The translations under genes were made by a program, and so were the position numbers. This document shows positions 26,708 through 35,219 of a stretch of DNA of 64,000 nt, piece after piece. The stretch is from Dyadobacter chenwenxiniae. GTDB lineage: Bacteria; Bacteroidota; Bacteroidia; Cytophagales; Spirosomataceae. Location of the stretch: assembly GCF_022869785.1 (NCBI RefSeq), contig NZ_CP094997.1, positions 4,650,001-4,714,000 on the forward strand, read 5' to 3'. The first letter of the stretch is position 1; each line of letters opens with the position of its first letter. Below the pieces are notes generated by a model. It made no database searches and had not been told where the DNA came from. It worked only from the letters and a program-made list of their open reading frames with translations.

Positions 26708-28087
26708 ATGAAGATATCCTGCTATTACCTTTCCTGCCTGTTTTTCCTGCTCATTCACGCAAACAATGCTTTTGGGCAGAAAAAGAAAAGCCCGGCCAGC
26801 AAACCAACCATATTCAATCCGGCAGACAGGCCGAAAAATCTATCCGATACAGCATTACTTGAATTAGTCCAAAAGCAAACATTCCGTTATTTCTGGGAAT
26901 TTGGACATCCTGTAAGCGGCATGTCACGCGAGCGGAGCAACATTGCCTTCGACTATGGCGACGAAGTGGTGACCACCGGAGGAACGGGATTCGGCATTAT
27001 GGCCATGATCGTGGCGGCAGAAAGAGGCTGGCAGCCAAGAGATTCTGTTGCGGCGAGGCTTTTGAAAATGATGAAATTCTTATCCAAAGCCGACCATTAC
27101 CACGGCATTTTTCCGCATTGGCTTAATGGTGCAACAGGTAAAATCGTGCCCTTCGGCCGTAAAGATGACGGTGGCGACCTGGTGGAGACTTCCTTCCTTT
27201 TCCAGGGAATGCTAGCCGCCAGACAATATTTTGACCGGGATAATGACGTGGAAAGGGATTTGAGAAACCGCATTCAATGGATCTGGAGCGAGGCCGAATG
27301 GGATTGGTATACGAGAGGAAATCCAAATCAATTGTATTGGCACTGGAGCCCAAATAATGGATGGGCCATGAATTTTGAATTGAGAGGTTATAATGAAACA
27401 TTAATCACTTACGTCCTGGCGGCATCTTCGCCCCGCTATCCCATTACCGCGCAGGTTTATAATAAATGCTGGGCGCAAAGTGATCATTTCAAAAATGGAA
27501 AAGAATATTACGGTGTCAAACTGCCTTTGGGATTTGAATATGGCGGGCCGCTTTTTTTCGCACATTATTCATTCCTGGGCCTGGACCCAAGAAAACTAAA
27601 AGACCAGTATGCCGATTACTGGGAGCAAAATGTCAATCACTCACTTATTAATTATAAACATTGTGTCGCTAATCCGGGCAAATTCAAGGGTTATGGAGAA
27701 AATAGCTGGGGTTTGACAGCCAGCGATACTTATAATGGTTATAATGCGCATTCTCCCACAAACGATTTCGGTACTATCACCCCGACTGCTGCCCTTGCCT
27801 CATTTCCTTATACACCCGAGCAATCCATGAAAGCGCTGAGGCATTTTTATGAAAATCTAGGTGATAAAATATGGAGTGAATATGGGTTTACGGATGCCTT
27901 TAATGAAAGCCAAAACTGGTATGCCAAATCGCATCTGGCCATAGATCAGGGGCCGATCATTGTAATGATAGAAAATTACAGGACTGGTCTGCTTTGGAAA
28001 CTGTTTATGAAAGATCCGGATGTGCAGACGGGGCTTAAAAAACTGGGTTTTGAAAGCCCTGCACTGGAATTAAGCAGCAAAAATTAA
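26708..28087 (+). CDS. GH144-type glucanase (second copy), Sec-exported
   Basis: 459 residues from ATG 26708; a farther upstream start would overlap the previous gene. The same segments as the first copy are present (FRYFWEFGHPVSG, FPHWLNGATGKI, DLVETSFLFQGML, LYWHWSPNNGWAMN, TPTAALASFPYTPEQSMKALRHF, AIDQGPIIVMIENYRTG). In contrast to copy one it has an ordinary signal peptide (ANNAFGQ) and no lipobox, so it is probably soluble in the periplasm or secreted. The pair may split the work of surface cleavage and periplasmic cleavage. There is no GH3 beta-glucosidase in the window to finish the degradation. Confidence 0.85.
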   Translation: MKISCYYLSCLFFLLIHANNAFGQKKKSPASKPTIFNPADRPKNLSDTALLELVQKQTFRYFWEFGHPVSGMSRERSNIAFDYGDEVVTTGGTGFGIMAMIVAAERGWQPRDSVAARLLKMMKFLSKADHYHGIFPHWLNGATGKIVPFGRKDDGGDLVETSFLFQGMLAARQYFDRDNDVERDLRNRIQWIWSEAEWDWYTRGNPNQLYWHWSPNNGWAMNFELRGYNETLITYVLAASSPRYPITAQVYNKCWAQSDHFKNGKEYYGVKLPLGFEYGGPLFFAHYSFLGLDPRKLKDQYADYWEQNVNHSLINYKHCVANPGKFKGYGENSWGLTASDTYNGYNAHSPTNDFGTITPTAALASFPYTPEQSMKALRHFYENLGDKIWSEYGFTDAFNESQNWYAKSHLAIDQGPIIVMIENYRTGLLWKLFMKDPDVQTGLKKLGFESPALELSSKN

Positions 28088-28108
28088 CATTTTATTTACT
28101 GAAATTGA

Positions 28109-28139
28109 CAGAAAGACCGGCCCTGTGCTGGTCTTTCTG
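28109..28139 (+). terminator. terminator after the glucanase pair
   Basis: CAGAAAGACC (28109-28118) pairs perfectly with GGTCTTTCTG (28130-28139) over an 11-nt loop. The following ATTTATAAAAT is only moderately T-rich. It closes the glucan locus. A TATGTTTG (28150-28157) just after it may be the -7 box of the next gene. Confidence 0.7.
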
Positions 28140-28227
28140 ATTTATAAAATATGTTTGTACCTTGATGCATATTTCAGCTCAGTATTTAATCAAATACTTT
28201 CCTAACCCACATCTAACGTGAATCAAA

Positions 28228-29208
28228 ATGAACGCAATTCTAAGAACCTTCATATTCCTGATTGCCCTAAGCTTGCTTGTTGCTCCTGTGAATGCGCAGA
28301 TCTGGAAAGTTTCAGAACCTGAAAATTTGCCTGAAAAAAGGCACGAGAATGCAATGGCTACAGCAAATGGAAAGCTCTATCTTCTGGGCGGGCGAGGCGT
28401 AAAACCAGTTGATGAATACGATTTCAAAAAAGACTCCTGGTCGCATTTGAAAGAGACGCCTTTGGAAATGAGCCATTTTCAGGCGGTTACCTATAAAAAC
28501 GAAATCTATGTGCTGGGCGCGTTCACGGGCGGTTATCCACATGAAACGCCAATTCCCAACATTTACATTTTCAACCCAATCAAAAACGAGTGGCGTAAAG
28601 GCGCGGCCATCCCCGAAAACCGCTTGCGGGGCGCAGCAGGAGCATTCGTTCTGAATGACAAAATATATCTGGTTTGCGGCATTCAGGATGGGCATTGGGA
28701 CGGACAGGTTACATGGTTCGACGAATTTGATCCGGAAACAAACACCTGGAAAACACTTCCGGATGCGCCCAGACCGAGAGATCACGTTCAAGTGGCTGTT
28801 TTGGACAACAAATTATATGTTGCAGGTGGCCGTTTGTCGACAGCGCGAATTAATCAGGTCTTGAACACGGTTATTAAGGAAGTGGATGTTTATGATTTCA
28901 AGACAGGCAAATGGTCGACGATGGATGCGGCTAATAACCTTCCTACGCTGCGAGCGGGTAACACCACGGTTGTTTATGGTAATAAAATCCTTGTGATTGG
29001 CGGAGAAAGCGACGCGCATGTAGAGGCGCATAATGAGGTGGAAGCCTTTAATACACAAACCCAGAAATGGGAAAAGCTGCCCTCATTGCATCAGGGACGC
29101 CACGGCACGCAGGCTGTTTCGCTTAATAAGAAAATCTACATAGCCGCGGGATCAGCGAACAGAGGCGGCGGCCCTGAACTGAATGACATGGAAATTCTGG
29201 ATAAATAA
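28228..29208 (+). CDS. exported kelch-repeat beta-propeller protein
   Basis: 326 residues with a signal peptide cut near VNAQ (residue 24) and about five to six kelch repeats, each with a GG pair followed by a spaced Y and W (LYLLGGRG...YDFKKDSW, YVAGGRLS...YDFKTGKW, LVIGGESD...FNTQTQKW). Such propellers bind sugars or proteins; NanM epimerase and galactose oxidase share the fold but I see no basis for either activity. It is 36 bp upstream of the peptidase gene, probably the same operon. Confidence 0.82.
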   Translation: MNAILRTFIFLIALSLLVAPVNAQIWKVSEPENLPEKRHENAMATANGKLYLLGGRGVKPVDEYDFKKDSWSHLKETPLEMSHFQAVTYKNEIYVLGAFTGGYPHETPIPNIYIFNPIKNEWRKGAAIPENRLRGAAGAFVLNDKIYLVCGIQDGHWDGQVTWFDEFDPETNTWKTLPDAPRPRDHVQVAVLDNKLYVAGGRLSTARINQVLNTVIKEVDVYDFKTGKWSTMDAANNLPTLRAGNTTVVYGNKILVIGGESDAHVEAHNEVEAFNTQTQKWEKLPSLHQGRHGTQAVSLNKKIYIAAGSANRGGGPELNDMEILDK

Positions 29209-29243
29209 CGTTTGATATAATCACTTTAAGAAACACATTTTAA

Positions 29244-30881
29244 ATGCGGAAAACATTCGTTTGCCTCTTACTGCTGGCTTCATGCGCAACGTGGGCGCAG
29301 AACACTAAATTCACCCACGCCGACACGCTAAGAGGCTCCATCACGCCGGAACGGGTTTGGTGGGATTTGACTTACTATCATTTAAGCGTGCACCCGAATG
29401 CACAAGACAGCACCTTAACCGGCTCCACAAAAGTCGTTTACAAGGTTTTGCAACCGCAGCAGACCATTCAAATCGATTTACAGGAACCGCTTCAAATTAC
29501 GAAGGTTACGCAGGATGGCGAGTCGCTCACTTACAAGCGGGATGGCAACGCCTTTTTTATTACATTAACAAAAAAGCAACAGGCGGGAAAAACGGAAGCC
29601 ATTGAGGTTTTCTATGAGGGTAAGCCAAGATTGGCGAAGCGCCCGCCGTGGGACGGAGGCGTGCAATGGGTGCCGGACGGAAAGGGAAATACGATCATTT
29701 CCACATCCTGCCAAGGTTTGGGATCCAGCGTTTGGTGGCCGTGCAAGGACCATATGTACGACGAGCCGGACAGCATGCTCATCAGCATCACCGTTCCGAA
29801 AAACATGATGGATGTTTCAAATGGTCAGTTGCGGTCAGTGGTTGAAAATAATGATAACACGCATACATTCAACTGGGCGGTTCAAAATCCGATCAATAAT
29901 TACGGGGTGAATATGAATGTTGCCAATTATGTGAGTTGGAAAGAAACATATAAAGGTGAGAAAGGCGATCTGGCGTTGAGTTACTACGTGCTGCCGCAGA
30001 ATTTGGAAAAAGCAAAGGAGCAATTTAAGCAGGCACCTCAGATGTTAAAGGCTTTTGAGCACTGGTTTGGGCCTTATCCTTTTTATGAAGATGGTTACAA
30101 ACTGGTTGAGGTGCCTTACCTCGGAATGGAACACCAGAGTTCAGTAACCTATGGGAATGGTTATAAAATGGGTTATCTGGGCAAAGATTTGTCCAACACA
30201 GGCTGGGGCTTAAAGTGGGATTTTATCATTATTCACGAAAGTGGCCACGAATGGTTTGCCAATAACATTACTTACAAAGACGTGGCAGATATGTGGGTGC
30301 ATGAAAGCTTTACGAACTATTCGGAAAATCTTTACACTGAATTCTATTTTGGCAAAGAGGCGGGTGCCGACTATGTGATAGGGACAAGGGCAATGATTGC
30401 CAATGACATTCCTATTGTAGGAACATACGGTGTAAATCAGGAGGGTTCTAAGGATATGTATTACAAAGGCGGAAATATTTTGCACACCATCCGGCAAATC
30501 GTAAATGATGATGAAAAATGGCGACAGATTCTCCGTGGATTAAACAAAACTTTCTACCACCAAACTGTTGACGGATCACAAATAGAAGCTTACATAAGCG
30601 ACCATGCAGGAAGGAATATTTCTAAGGTTTTTGACCAGTATTTACGCGATGTGAAGATCCCTGTTTTTGAATATTCGTTTGGCAGTAAAGGCCTCCAATA
30701 TCGCTGGGCGAATGTGATCGAGGGTTTTGATATGCCTGTTAAGGTTAAAATCGGGGGCAAAGACGAATTCCTTTATCCAACAGCGAGCTGGCAAAACCTG
30801 AAAACGAAAGGCATCAAAACGTTAACCGTGGACAGGAATTTTTATGTAGAGTCAAAAGAAACGAAGCAGGCATCAATGTAG
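29244..30881 (+). CDS. M1 family zinc aminopeptidase, exported
   Basis: 545 residues with a signal peptide (ATWAQ near residue 18). The gluzincin motif HESGH (His331, His335) with the third zinc ligand Glu354 in WVHESF at the normal 18-residue spacing is present, and the exopeptidase motif appears as GMEH instead of GxMEN. It lacks the long C-terminal helical domain of PepN, as in short bacterial M1 enzymes. Its last 9 bp overlap the end of the convergent thiamine pyrophosphokinase gene. Confidence 0.93.
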   Translation: MRKTFVCLLLLASCATWAQNTKFTHADTLRGSITPERVWWDLTYYHLSVHPNAQDSTLTGSTKVVYKVLQPQQTIQIDLQEPLQITKVTQDGESLTYKRDGNAFFITLTKKQQAGKTEAIEVFYEGKPRLAKRPPWDGGVQWVPDGKGNTIISTSCQGLGSSVWWPCKDHMYDEPDSMLISITVPKNMMDVSNGQLRSVVENNDNTHTFNWAVQNPINNYGVNMNVANYVSWKETYKGEKGDLALSYYVLPQNLEKAKEQFKQAPQMLKAFEHWFGPYPFYEDGYKLVEVPYLGMEHQSSVTYGNGYKMGYLGKDLSNTGWGLKWDFIIIHESGHEWFANNITYKDVADMWVHESFTNYSENLYTEFYFGKEAGADYVIGTRAMIANDIPIVGTYGVNQEGSKDMYYKGGNILHTIRQIVNDDEKWRQILRGLNKTFYHQTVDGSQIEAYISDHAGRNISKVFDQYLRDVKIPVFEYSFGSKGLQYRWANVIEGFDMPVKVKIGGKDEFLYPTASWQNLKTKGIKTLTVDRNFYVESKETKQASM

Positions 30882-31541
30882 ATCCCAGCATTCCATAATC
30901 AGAAGGTCGCCCTTTTTAGCCGAAACCCTGACCATTCCATCCACCGCAGCCTCGTTGCTGTTTCCGGTGCGGTGGCCCAAAGTCAGGGTTTCGTCATATA
31001 AATTGTATTTCAATCCGCTGGTTTCAATTCCTTCCACCACGCCGACCGGAATAAGCGAAATGGGCGTTCCTGCCACATACCATTTTTCAAAAGTGCCTGA
31101 TAAAGGGAAGATTTTGGAATAATCATCAAACATTACCAATCGGATGTGTTCTTTGTAACGCACCATATTGGTAATGTTTGTTATCGCATGATCGGCACGG
31201 CGACCGGTTGCCCACACAATGTTAGCGGCCGGAAAACCCCTTTCTATCAGGAAATCAATTGCTTTCTCCAAGTCTGTCTTCTCCTGATCCGGTGTGCTGA
31301 TTATCTCGATCGGGTGTTGCCTTTCAGATATCGCATCAAAATCATGTTGCTGATCAAAGTCGCCCATCCAGACATCCACTTTGATGCCTAGATCAAGCAC
31401 TCTATAAATGGCATGATCCAGAACAACGATAAACGGGCTCCATTCCAGAAGCTGACCCAAAAGTTCTTCACTACAAGCCTCGCCATTGGCGATTATCAAC
31501 GCCGGTTCCTGCTTTTCCTTTACGATGTGGTGGGAAGACAT
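30873..31541 (-). CDS. thiamine pyrophosphokinase
   Basis: 222 residues. It makes thiamine diphosphate from thiamine and ATP. The TPK motifs are visible: MGDFDQ (metal/diphosphate), TPDQEKTDLEKAI and ATGRRADHAITNI, then a C-terminal beta domain with GHRTGNSNEA for thiamine binding. It is 8 bp downstream of the coiled-coil gene on the same strand. Confidence 0.92.
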   Translation of the reverse strand: MSSHHIVKEKQEPALIIANGEACSEELLGQLLEWSPFIVVLDHAIYRVLDLGIKVDVWMGDFDQQHDFDAISERQHPIEIISTPDQEKTDLEKAIDFLIERGFPAANIVWATGRRADHAITNITNMVRYKEHIRLVMFDDYSKIFPLSGTFEKWYVAGTPISLIPVGVVEGIETSGLKYNLYDETLTLGHRTGNSNEAAVDGMVRVSAKKGDLLIMECWDLH

Positions 31542-31549
31542 TAAAAAAT

Positions 31550-31942
31550 TTATTGTCGTTTGATAAGGGTGACTAGCTCACCGAATTGCTGGCTCATCTC
31601 GCTGAAACGTTGATTCATTGCATCGAAACGTTTGTCCATTTTGATTTCAAGGTTATCAACTTTCGTTTCAAGACTACCAACTCTTGTTTCGAGTTTATCT
31701 ATTTTACCTTCCATTTTATCCAATCTTATTTCCACACGACCAATGCGTGTATCAAACTGATCGAACTTTAGCCCAATTCTCTCAAAACGCTCATCATCGG
31801 CTATAAACTTTTGCTTTGCGTAAGCAAAGCCATCCCTAACTTCCGTAGTTAGCGTTGCCAGTCCGGTTGCGATGATTTCGATTTGCTTGCCTTGGTCCAC
31901 AGCTAAATGCTCTAATTGTTCAACTCGTTCTTCTAAAAACAT
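31550..31942 (-). CDS. small coiled-coil protein of unknown function
   Basis: 130 residues from ATG 31940-31942; the frame can be extended to 32041 but the extra residues are not coiled coil. The centre consists of heptads with regular hydrophobic positions (IDKLETRVGSLETKVDNLEI), predicted to form a rod-like oligomer. No signal peptide, membrane helix or catalytic motif. I do not recognise the family. It is probably cotranscribed with thiamine pyrophosphokinase. Confidence 0.7.
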   Translation of the reverse strand: MFLEERVEQLEHLAVDQGKQIEIIATGLATLTTEVRDGFAYAKQKFIADDERFERIGLKFDQFDTRIGRVEIRLDKMEGKIDKLETRVGSLETKVDNLEIKMDKRFDAMNQRFSEMSQQFGELVTLIKRQ

Positions 31943-32091
31943 TTCAGTGACTTTATTTGATGAATAATAAACCAAATGCTGTCCGCCTTCACCAAAATCC
32001 TGATCAATATCGAAAAGAATCCCGTGGTTCACAAACAACACGCTGTTTAGACGCAGTCATTTTGATATGGTCACTGAAAATAAAATATTTT

Positions 32092-32922
32092 TTACACACC
32101 TATTGTTTTTGCCTTATTCCAGTAAGCATCCATTTCGCTCAAGGTCATGTCAGACAGCACTTTACCATCCGCTTTGGAGGCTTCTTCCAAATATTGAAAC
32201 CGACGAATAAATTTCTTATTTGTACGTTCCAGCGCTGTTTCGGGGTTAATGTCTACGAATCTTGCATAATTAACCAAAGAAAATAACAGGTCTCCAAACT
32301 CCCCTTCTGCTTCTTTCTGGTCAATCACTTCGTGCTTTTCGATATTAAAGTTTTCTTTAAATTCTTGAAGCTCCTCTTCTACTTTATTCCAAACCTGCTG
32401 TTTCTCATCCCAATCAAAACCAACGCCCCGGGCTTTTTCCTGAATGCGCATGGCCTTTACCAGCGCAGGCAGTGAACCAGGGACACCTGATAAAACAGAT
32501 TTGTTCCCTTCCTTCAACTTCAACTTTTCCCAATTTTGCTTCACAGCCTCTTCATCCTCAGCCACGAAATCGCCGTAAATATGCGGATGTCGGGAAATCA
32601 GTTTCTCAGCGATACCGTCCAAAACATCCTTCATGTCAAACTGAACCCTGTTATCGACTTTTTCAGAAGCAATTTTGGCATAAAAAACAATGTGTAACAA
32701 AACGTCTCCCAGCTCCTTTTTTATCTCAGGCAAATCATTTTCCAGGATCGCATCGGACAGCTCGTAAGTCTCTTCAATCGTCAAATGTCGTAATGTATCC
32801 ATTGTTTGCTTCCTGTCCCAGGGACATTGTTCCCGCAACTCGTCCATAATGGTCAACAGTCGGTCAAAGGCCATGAGCTGTTCCTGCCGACGCTCCGGCA
32901 AATTATTAAATTGCTTTTCCAT
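32092..32922 (-). CDS. mazG: nucleoside triphosphate pyrophosphohydrolase MazG
   Basis: 276 residues, two MazG domains in tandem as in the E. coli type. Motifs: CPWDRKQT, EETYELSDAI and KKELGDVLLHIVFYAKI in the first domain, EEELQEFKE and EGEFGDLLFSLVNYARF in the second. It hydrolyses non-canonical or excess NTPs to NMP and PPi. It lies 25 bp downstream of the thioesterase gene, probably in one operon. Confidence 0.95.
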   Translation of the reverse strand: MEKQFNNLPERRQEQLMAFDRLLTIMDELREQCPWDRKQTMDTLRHLTIEETYELSDAILENDLPEIKKELGDVLLHIVFYAKIASEKVDNRVQFDMKDVLDGIAEKLISRHPHIYGDFVAEDEEAVKQNWEKLKLKEGNKSVLSGVPGSLPALVKAMRIQEKARGVGFDWDEKQQVWNKVEEELQEFKENFNIEKHEVIDQKEAEGEFGDLLFSLVNYARFVDINPETALERTNKKFIRRFQYLEEASKADGKVLSDMTLSEMDAYWNKAKTIGV

Positions 32923-32947
32923 AACACAAAGATATGCCGCGCCTACA

Positions 32948-33430
32948 TTAGTCGGCGGTTGCGGCTGGAATTTTAAAACTGGTCTGGATCATATTGCTTG
33001 TGCATTTGGCCACAATACGCCCATCCGCCTTATAAATTTGGCCTTCCACATGAATAATGTTTTTCCCTGTGCGGATCACTTGTGATTTTGCAGTAAGAAT
33101 TTCACCTGGTAATGCCGGATTTAAGAAATCACAATTGAGATTCACAGAAGTAAAAGCAAATTCCCTTCCGAGCGCATAAACCATTGTCCCAACAATATCG
33201 TCCAGAATCGTCGACGCTATTCCGCCATGCAATGTGCCCATTGGATTACACATATCTTCCCGGACTTCGTACTCGATCTCCATCGCTCCCTCCGAAATAT
33301 CGATGAGTCTGCCATTCAACCATTTTGCAACCGGGGAAAAATTCCCGGTCATGTGTTTTCCTTTTAATTGCAGTAATAATTCAATCCGGCTGTTCGGCGG
33401 CAAGTAGGACGGATTAGCTTGTGGATCCAT
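32948..33430 (-). CDS. PaaI-like hotdog thioesterase
   Basis: 160 residues with the hotdog-fold signature GTLHGGIASTILDDIVGTMVYAL, whose HGG and following Asp form the acyl-CoA thioesterase site of the PaaI family, followed by SVNLNCDFLNPALPGEI. The substrate cannot be read from sequence. Divergent from the phosphosulfolactate synthase gene. Confidence 0.88.
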   Translation of the reverse strand: MDPQANPSYLPPNSRIELLLQLKGKHMTGNFSPVAKWLNGRLIDISEGAMEIEYEVREDMCNPMGTLHGGIASTILDDIVGTMVYALGREFAFTSVNLNCDFLNPALPGEILTAKSQVIRTGKNIIHVEGQIYKADGRIVAKCTSNMIQTSFKIPAATAD

Positions 33431-33524
33431 TCAAAATGATAAGTTGATCGTTTGTAATGAGATATTCTAAAAATAGTAATTATCATAGAAAGATACGTCT
33501 AAAAGAGTCGATGATGTGGATTTC

Positions 33525-33557
33525 ATTGCGGCGTATCAAAGGTAATCACTACCTTTG
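33525..33557 (+). promoter_or_regulatory. promoter of the phosphosulfolactate synthase gene
   Basis: ATTG (33525-33528), 21-nt spacer, TACCTTTG (33550-33557), an exact -7 box. A TTG that would extend the downstream frame (33555) lies inside this box, which argues for the ATG at 33594 as true start. Confidence 0.65.
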
Positions 33558-33593
33558 CCGAAGTTTTTGCCAGAGATAAAAGCATACCCATAT

Positions 33594-34388
33594 ATGAATT
33601 TTACGTTATCGCAAGTTCCTGCCCGTTCTGAAAAGCCCCGAAAAAAAGGGATCACCATGGTAATGGATAAAGGGCTCAGTGTCAGGGAAACGGAAGATAT
33701 GCTATCCATTGCTGCACCCTATATTGATATCGTAAAATTAGGCTGGGCAACCTCTTTTGTGAGTCCCAATCTGAATGAAAAACTGGCTGTTTATAAAAAT
33801 GCGAACATTCCGGTGTATTTCGGCGGGACGCTTTTTGAAGCTTTTGTGGTAAGAAACCAGTTCGAGGATTACCGGAAATTACTGGATAAGTATGAATTAA
33901 AATACGCCGAAGTTTCGGATGGGTCAATAGAAATGAACCAGGACGTGAAATGTGAATACATCCGCACGCTGGCCCAGCAGGTTACCGTTCTTTCCGAGGT
34001 TGGTTCCAAAGATGAGAACAAAATCATTCCTCCTTACAAATGGATCCAACTGATCAAATCTGAATTGCAGGCCGGTGCCTGGAAAGTGATCGGTGAAGCA
34101 CGCGAGTCTGGTAATGTTGGTTTGTTTCGTGCAAGCGGCGAAGTCCGTCAGGGATTAGTCGAAGAAATTTTGACAGAAATCGCTTTTGAAGATATGCTTT
34201 GGGAAGCTCCTCAAAAATCACAGCAGGTTTGGTTTGTAAAACTTTTGGGCGCCAATGTAAATCTGGGAAACATTGCTCCCAGCGAGCTCATTCCCCTCGA
34301 GACAATCCGACTCGGTCTTCGTGGTGATACATTCAACCACTTCCTGAATGCCAAGACCAAGCAAAAGTGGAAAATCGATTCCAAGTAG
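33594..34388 (+). CDS. phosphosulfolactate synthase (ComA family)
   Basis: 264 residues from ATG 33594. ComA joins sulfite to phosphoenolpyruvate, giving phosphosulfolactate, first step to coenzyme M in methanogens and to sulfolactate in Bacillus spores. Family segments: GITMVMDKG, APYIDIVKLGWATS, PVYFGGTLFEAF, YAEVSDGSIEM, VLSEVGSKD, KVIGEARESGNVGLF and GLRGDTF. No comB or comC is adjacent; the next gene is a DedA protein 39 bp on. In Cytophagales a possible use is supplying a C3 sulfonate for sulfonolipids, which is speculation. Confidence 0.9.
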   Translation: MNFTLSQVPARSEKPRKKGITMVMDKGLSVRETEDMLSIAAPYIDIVKLGWATSFVSPNLNEKLAVYKNANIPVYFGGTLFEAFVVRNQFEDYRKLLDKYELKYAEVSDGSIEMNQDVKCEYIRTLAQQVTVLSEVGSKDENKIIPPYKWIQLIKSELQAGAWKVIGEARESGNVGLFRASGEVRQGLVEEILTEIAFEDMLWEAPQKSQQVWFVKLLGANVNLGNIAPSELIPLETIRLGLRGDTFNHFLNAKTKQKWKIDSK

Positions 34389-34427
34389 TTTCAGTTCAAT
34401 CAAATATATTGTTAACAAAAATTATTT

Positions 34428-35084
34428 ATGGAATTTCTAACGCAGTTCATTGACTTCTTCCTCCATCTGGACAAGCATTTGTTCAACATTGTCGAGCAAT
34501 ACGGCACGTTGACTTATGTGATCCTGTTCCTGATTGTTTTCACGGAAACCGGCCTCGTCATCATGCCACTGCTGCCAGGCGACTCGCTTCTATTTGCTGC
34601 GGGAGCCATTGCTGCCAATGAAGGAACCGGCCTGAATGTTTGGCTTATTATCGTTATCCTGATCATTGCGGCGCTTTTGGGCGACAATGTCAATTATTTT
34701 ATGGGTAAAAAATTCGGGGGTGAGATCAAGAAACGAGAACGCATTCTGTTCTTAAAAAGAGAATATCTTGAAAAAACCGAGGCATTTTACGAAAAACACG
34801 GTGGAAGCACTGTGATCATGGCACGTTTTATTCCGATCGTTCGTACTGTTGCGCCTTTCGTTGCAGGTGCAGGGAGTATGAATTACTCAAAATACATTGT
34901 CTATTGTGTAATCGGTGCGGTGCTGTGGGTGCCTTCGCTTACATTATTGGGCTATTTCTTCGGAAATATGGAAATCGTTAAAAAGAACTTTGAGCTTGTA
35001 ATTTTTGGTATTATCGGATTCTCAATCCTCCCAATGATTTACCAATATCTGAAAAGCAGATTTGCAAAGCCGAATGTAGCGTAG
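34428..35084 (+). CDS. DedA/SNARE-associated family membrane protein
   Basis: 218 residues with the DedA layout: re-entrant and membrane segments near 25-45, 52-82, 140-165 and 170-195, the ETGLVIMPLLPGDSLLFAAG motif and the conserved RFIPIVRTVAPFVAGAGSMNY. Family members are transporters or flippases linked to lipid carrier recycling and membrane homeostasis. Probably cotranscribed with the upstream ComA gene. A large bidirectional terminator follows. Confidence 0.92.
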   Translation: MEFLTQFIDFFLHLDKHLFNIVEQYGTLTYVILFLIVFTETGLVIMPLLPGDSLLFAAGAIAANEGTGLNVWLIIVILIIAALLGDNVNYFMGKKFGGEIKKRERILFLKREYLEKTEAFYEKHGGSTVIMARFIPIVRTVAPFVAGAGSMNYSKYIVYCVIGAVLWVPSLTLLGYFFGNMEIVKKNFELVIFGIIGFSILPMIYQYLKSRFAKPNVA

Positions 35085-35219
35085 GGCTTTCGGCAATCGG
35101 CGGTCGGCTTTCAGCAGTCGGGTTGTATACTACTAGATCAAAATAAAATGGCTCGCGACATGTTGTTGCGAGCCATTTTATTTTGACGCTTAACCTAATT
35201 GCTGAAAGCCGAAAGCCGC
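35084..35219. repeat. inverted intergenic repeats framing a terminator
   Basis: CGGCTTTCAGCA (35105-35116) is repeated inverted as TGCTGAAAGCCG (35200-35211), and related GGCTTTCGGC words lie at 35085-35100 and 35206-35219. A related word, 16 of 18 bases alike, is found inverted at 47217-47241. It looks like a small dispersed element of the genome. Confidence 0.55.
35138..35186. terminator. bidirectional terminator between dedA and guaB
   Basis: A perfect 19-bp stem: 35138-35156 (TCAAAATAAAATGGCTCGC) with 35168-35186, loop of 11 nt. The outer part of the stem is A-rich on one side and T-rich on the other, giving a U tract in both directions for the convergent dedA and guaB transcripts. Confidence 0.88.

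Noticed and set aside
28228..29208. N-acetylneuraminate epimerase (NanM) for the kelch protein
   Set aside because: Only the propeller repeats support it; there are no sialic acid genes around.
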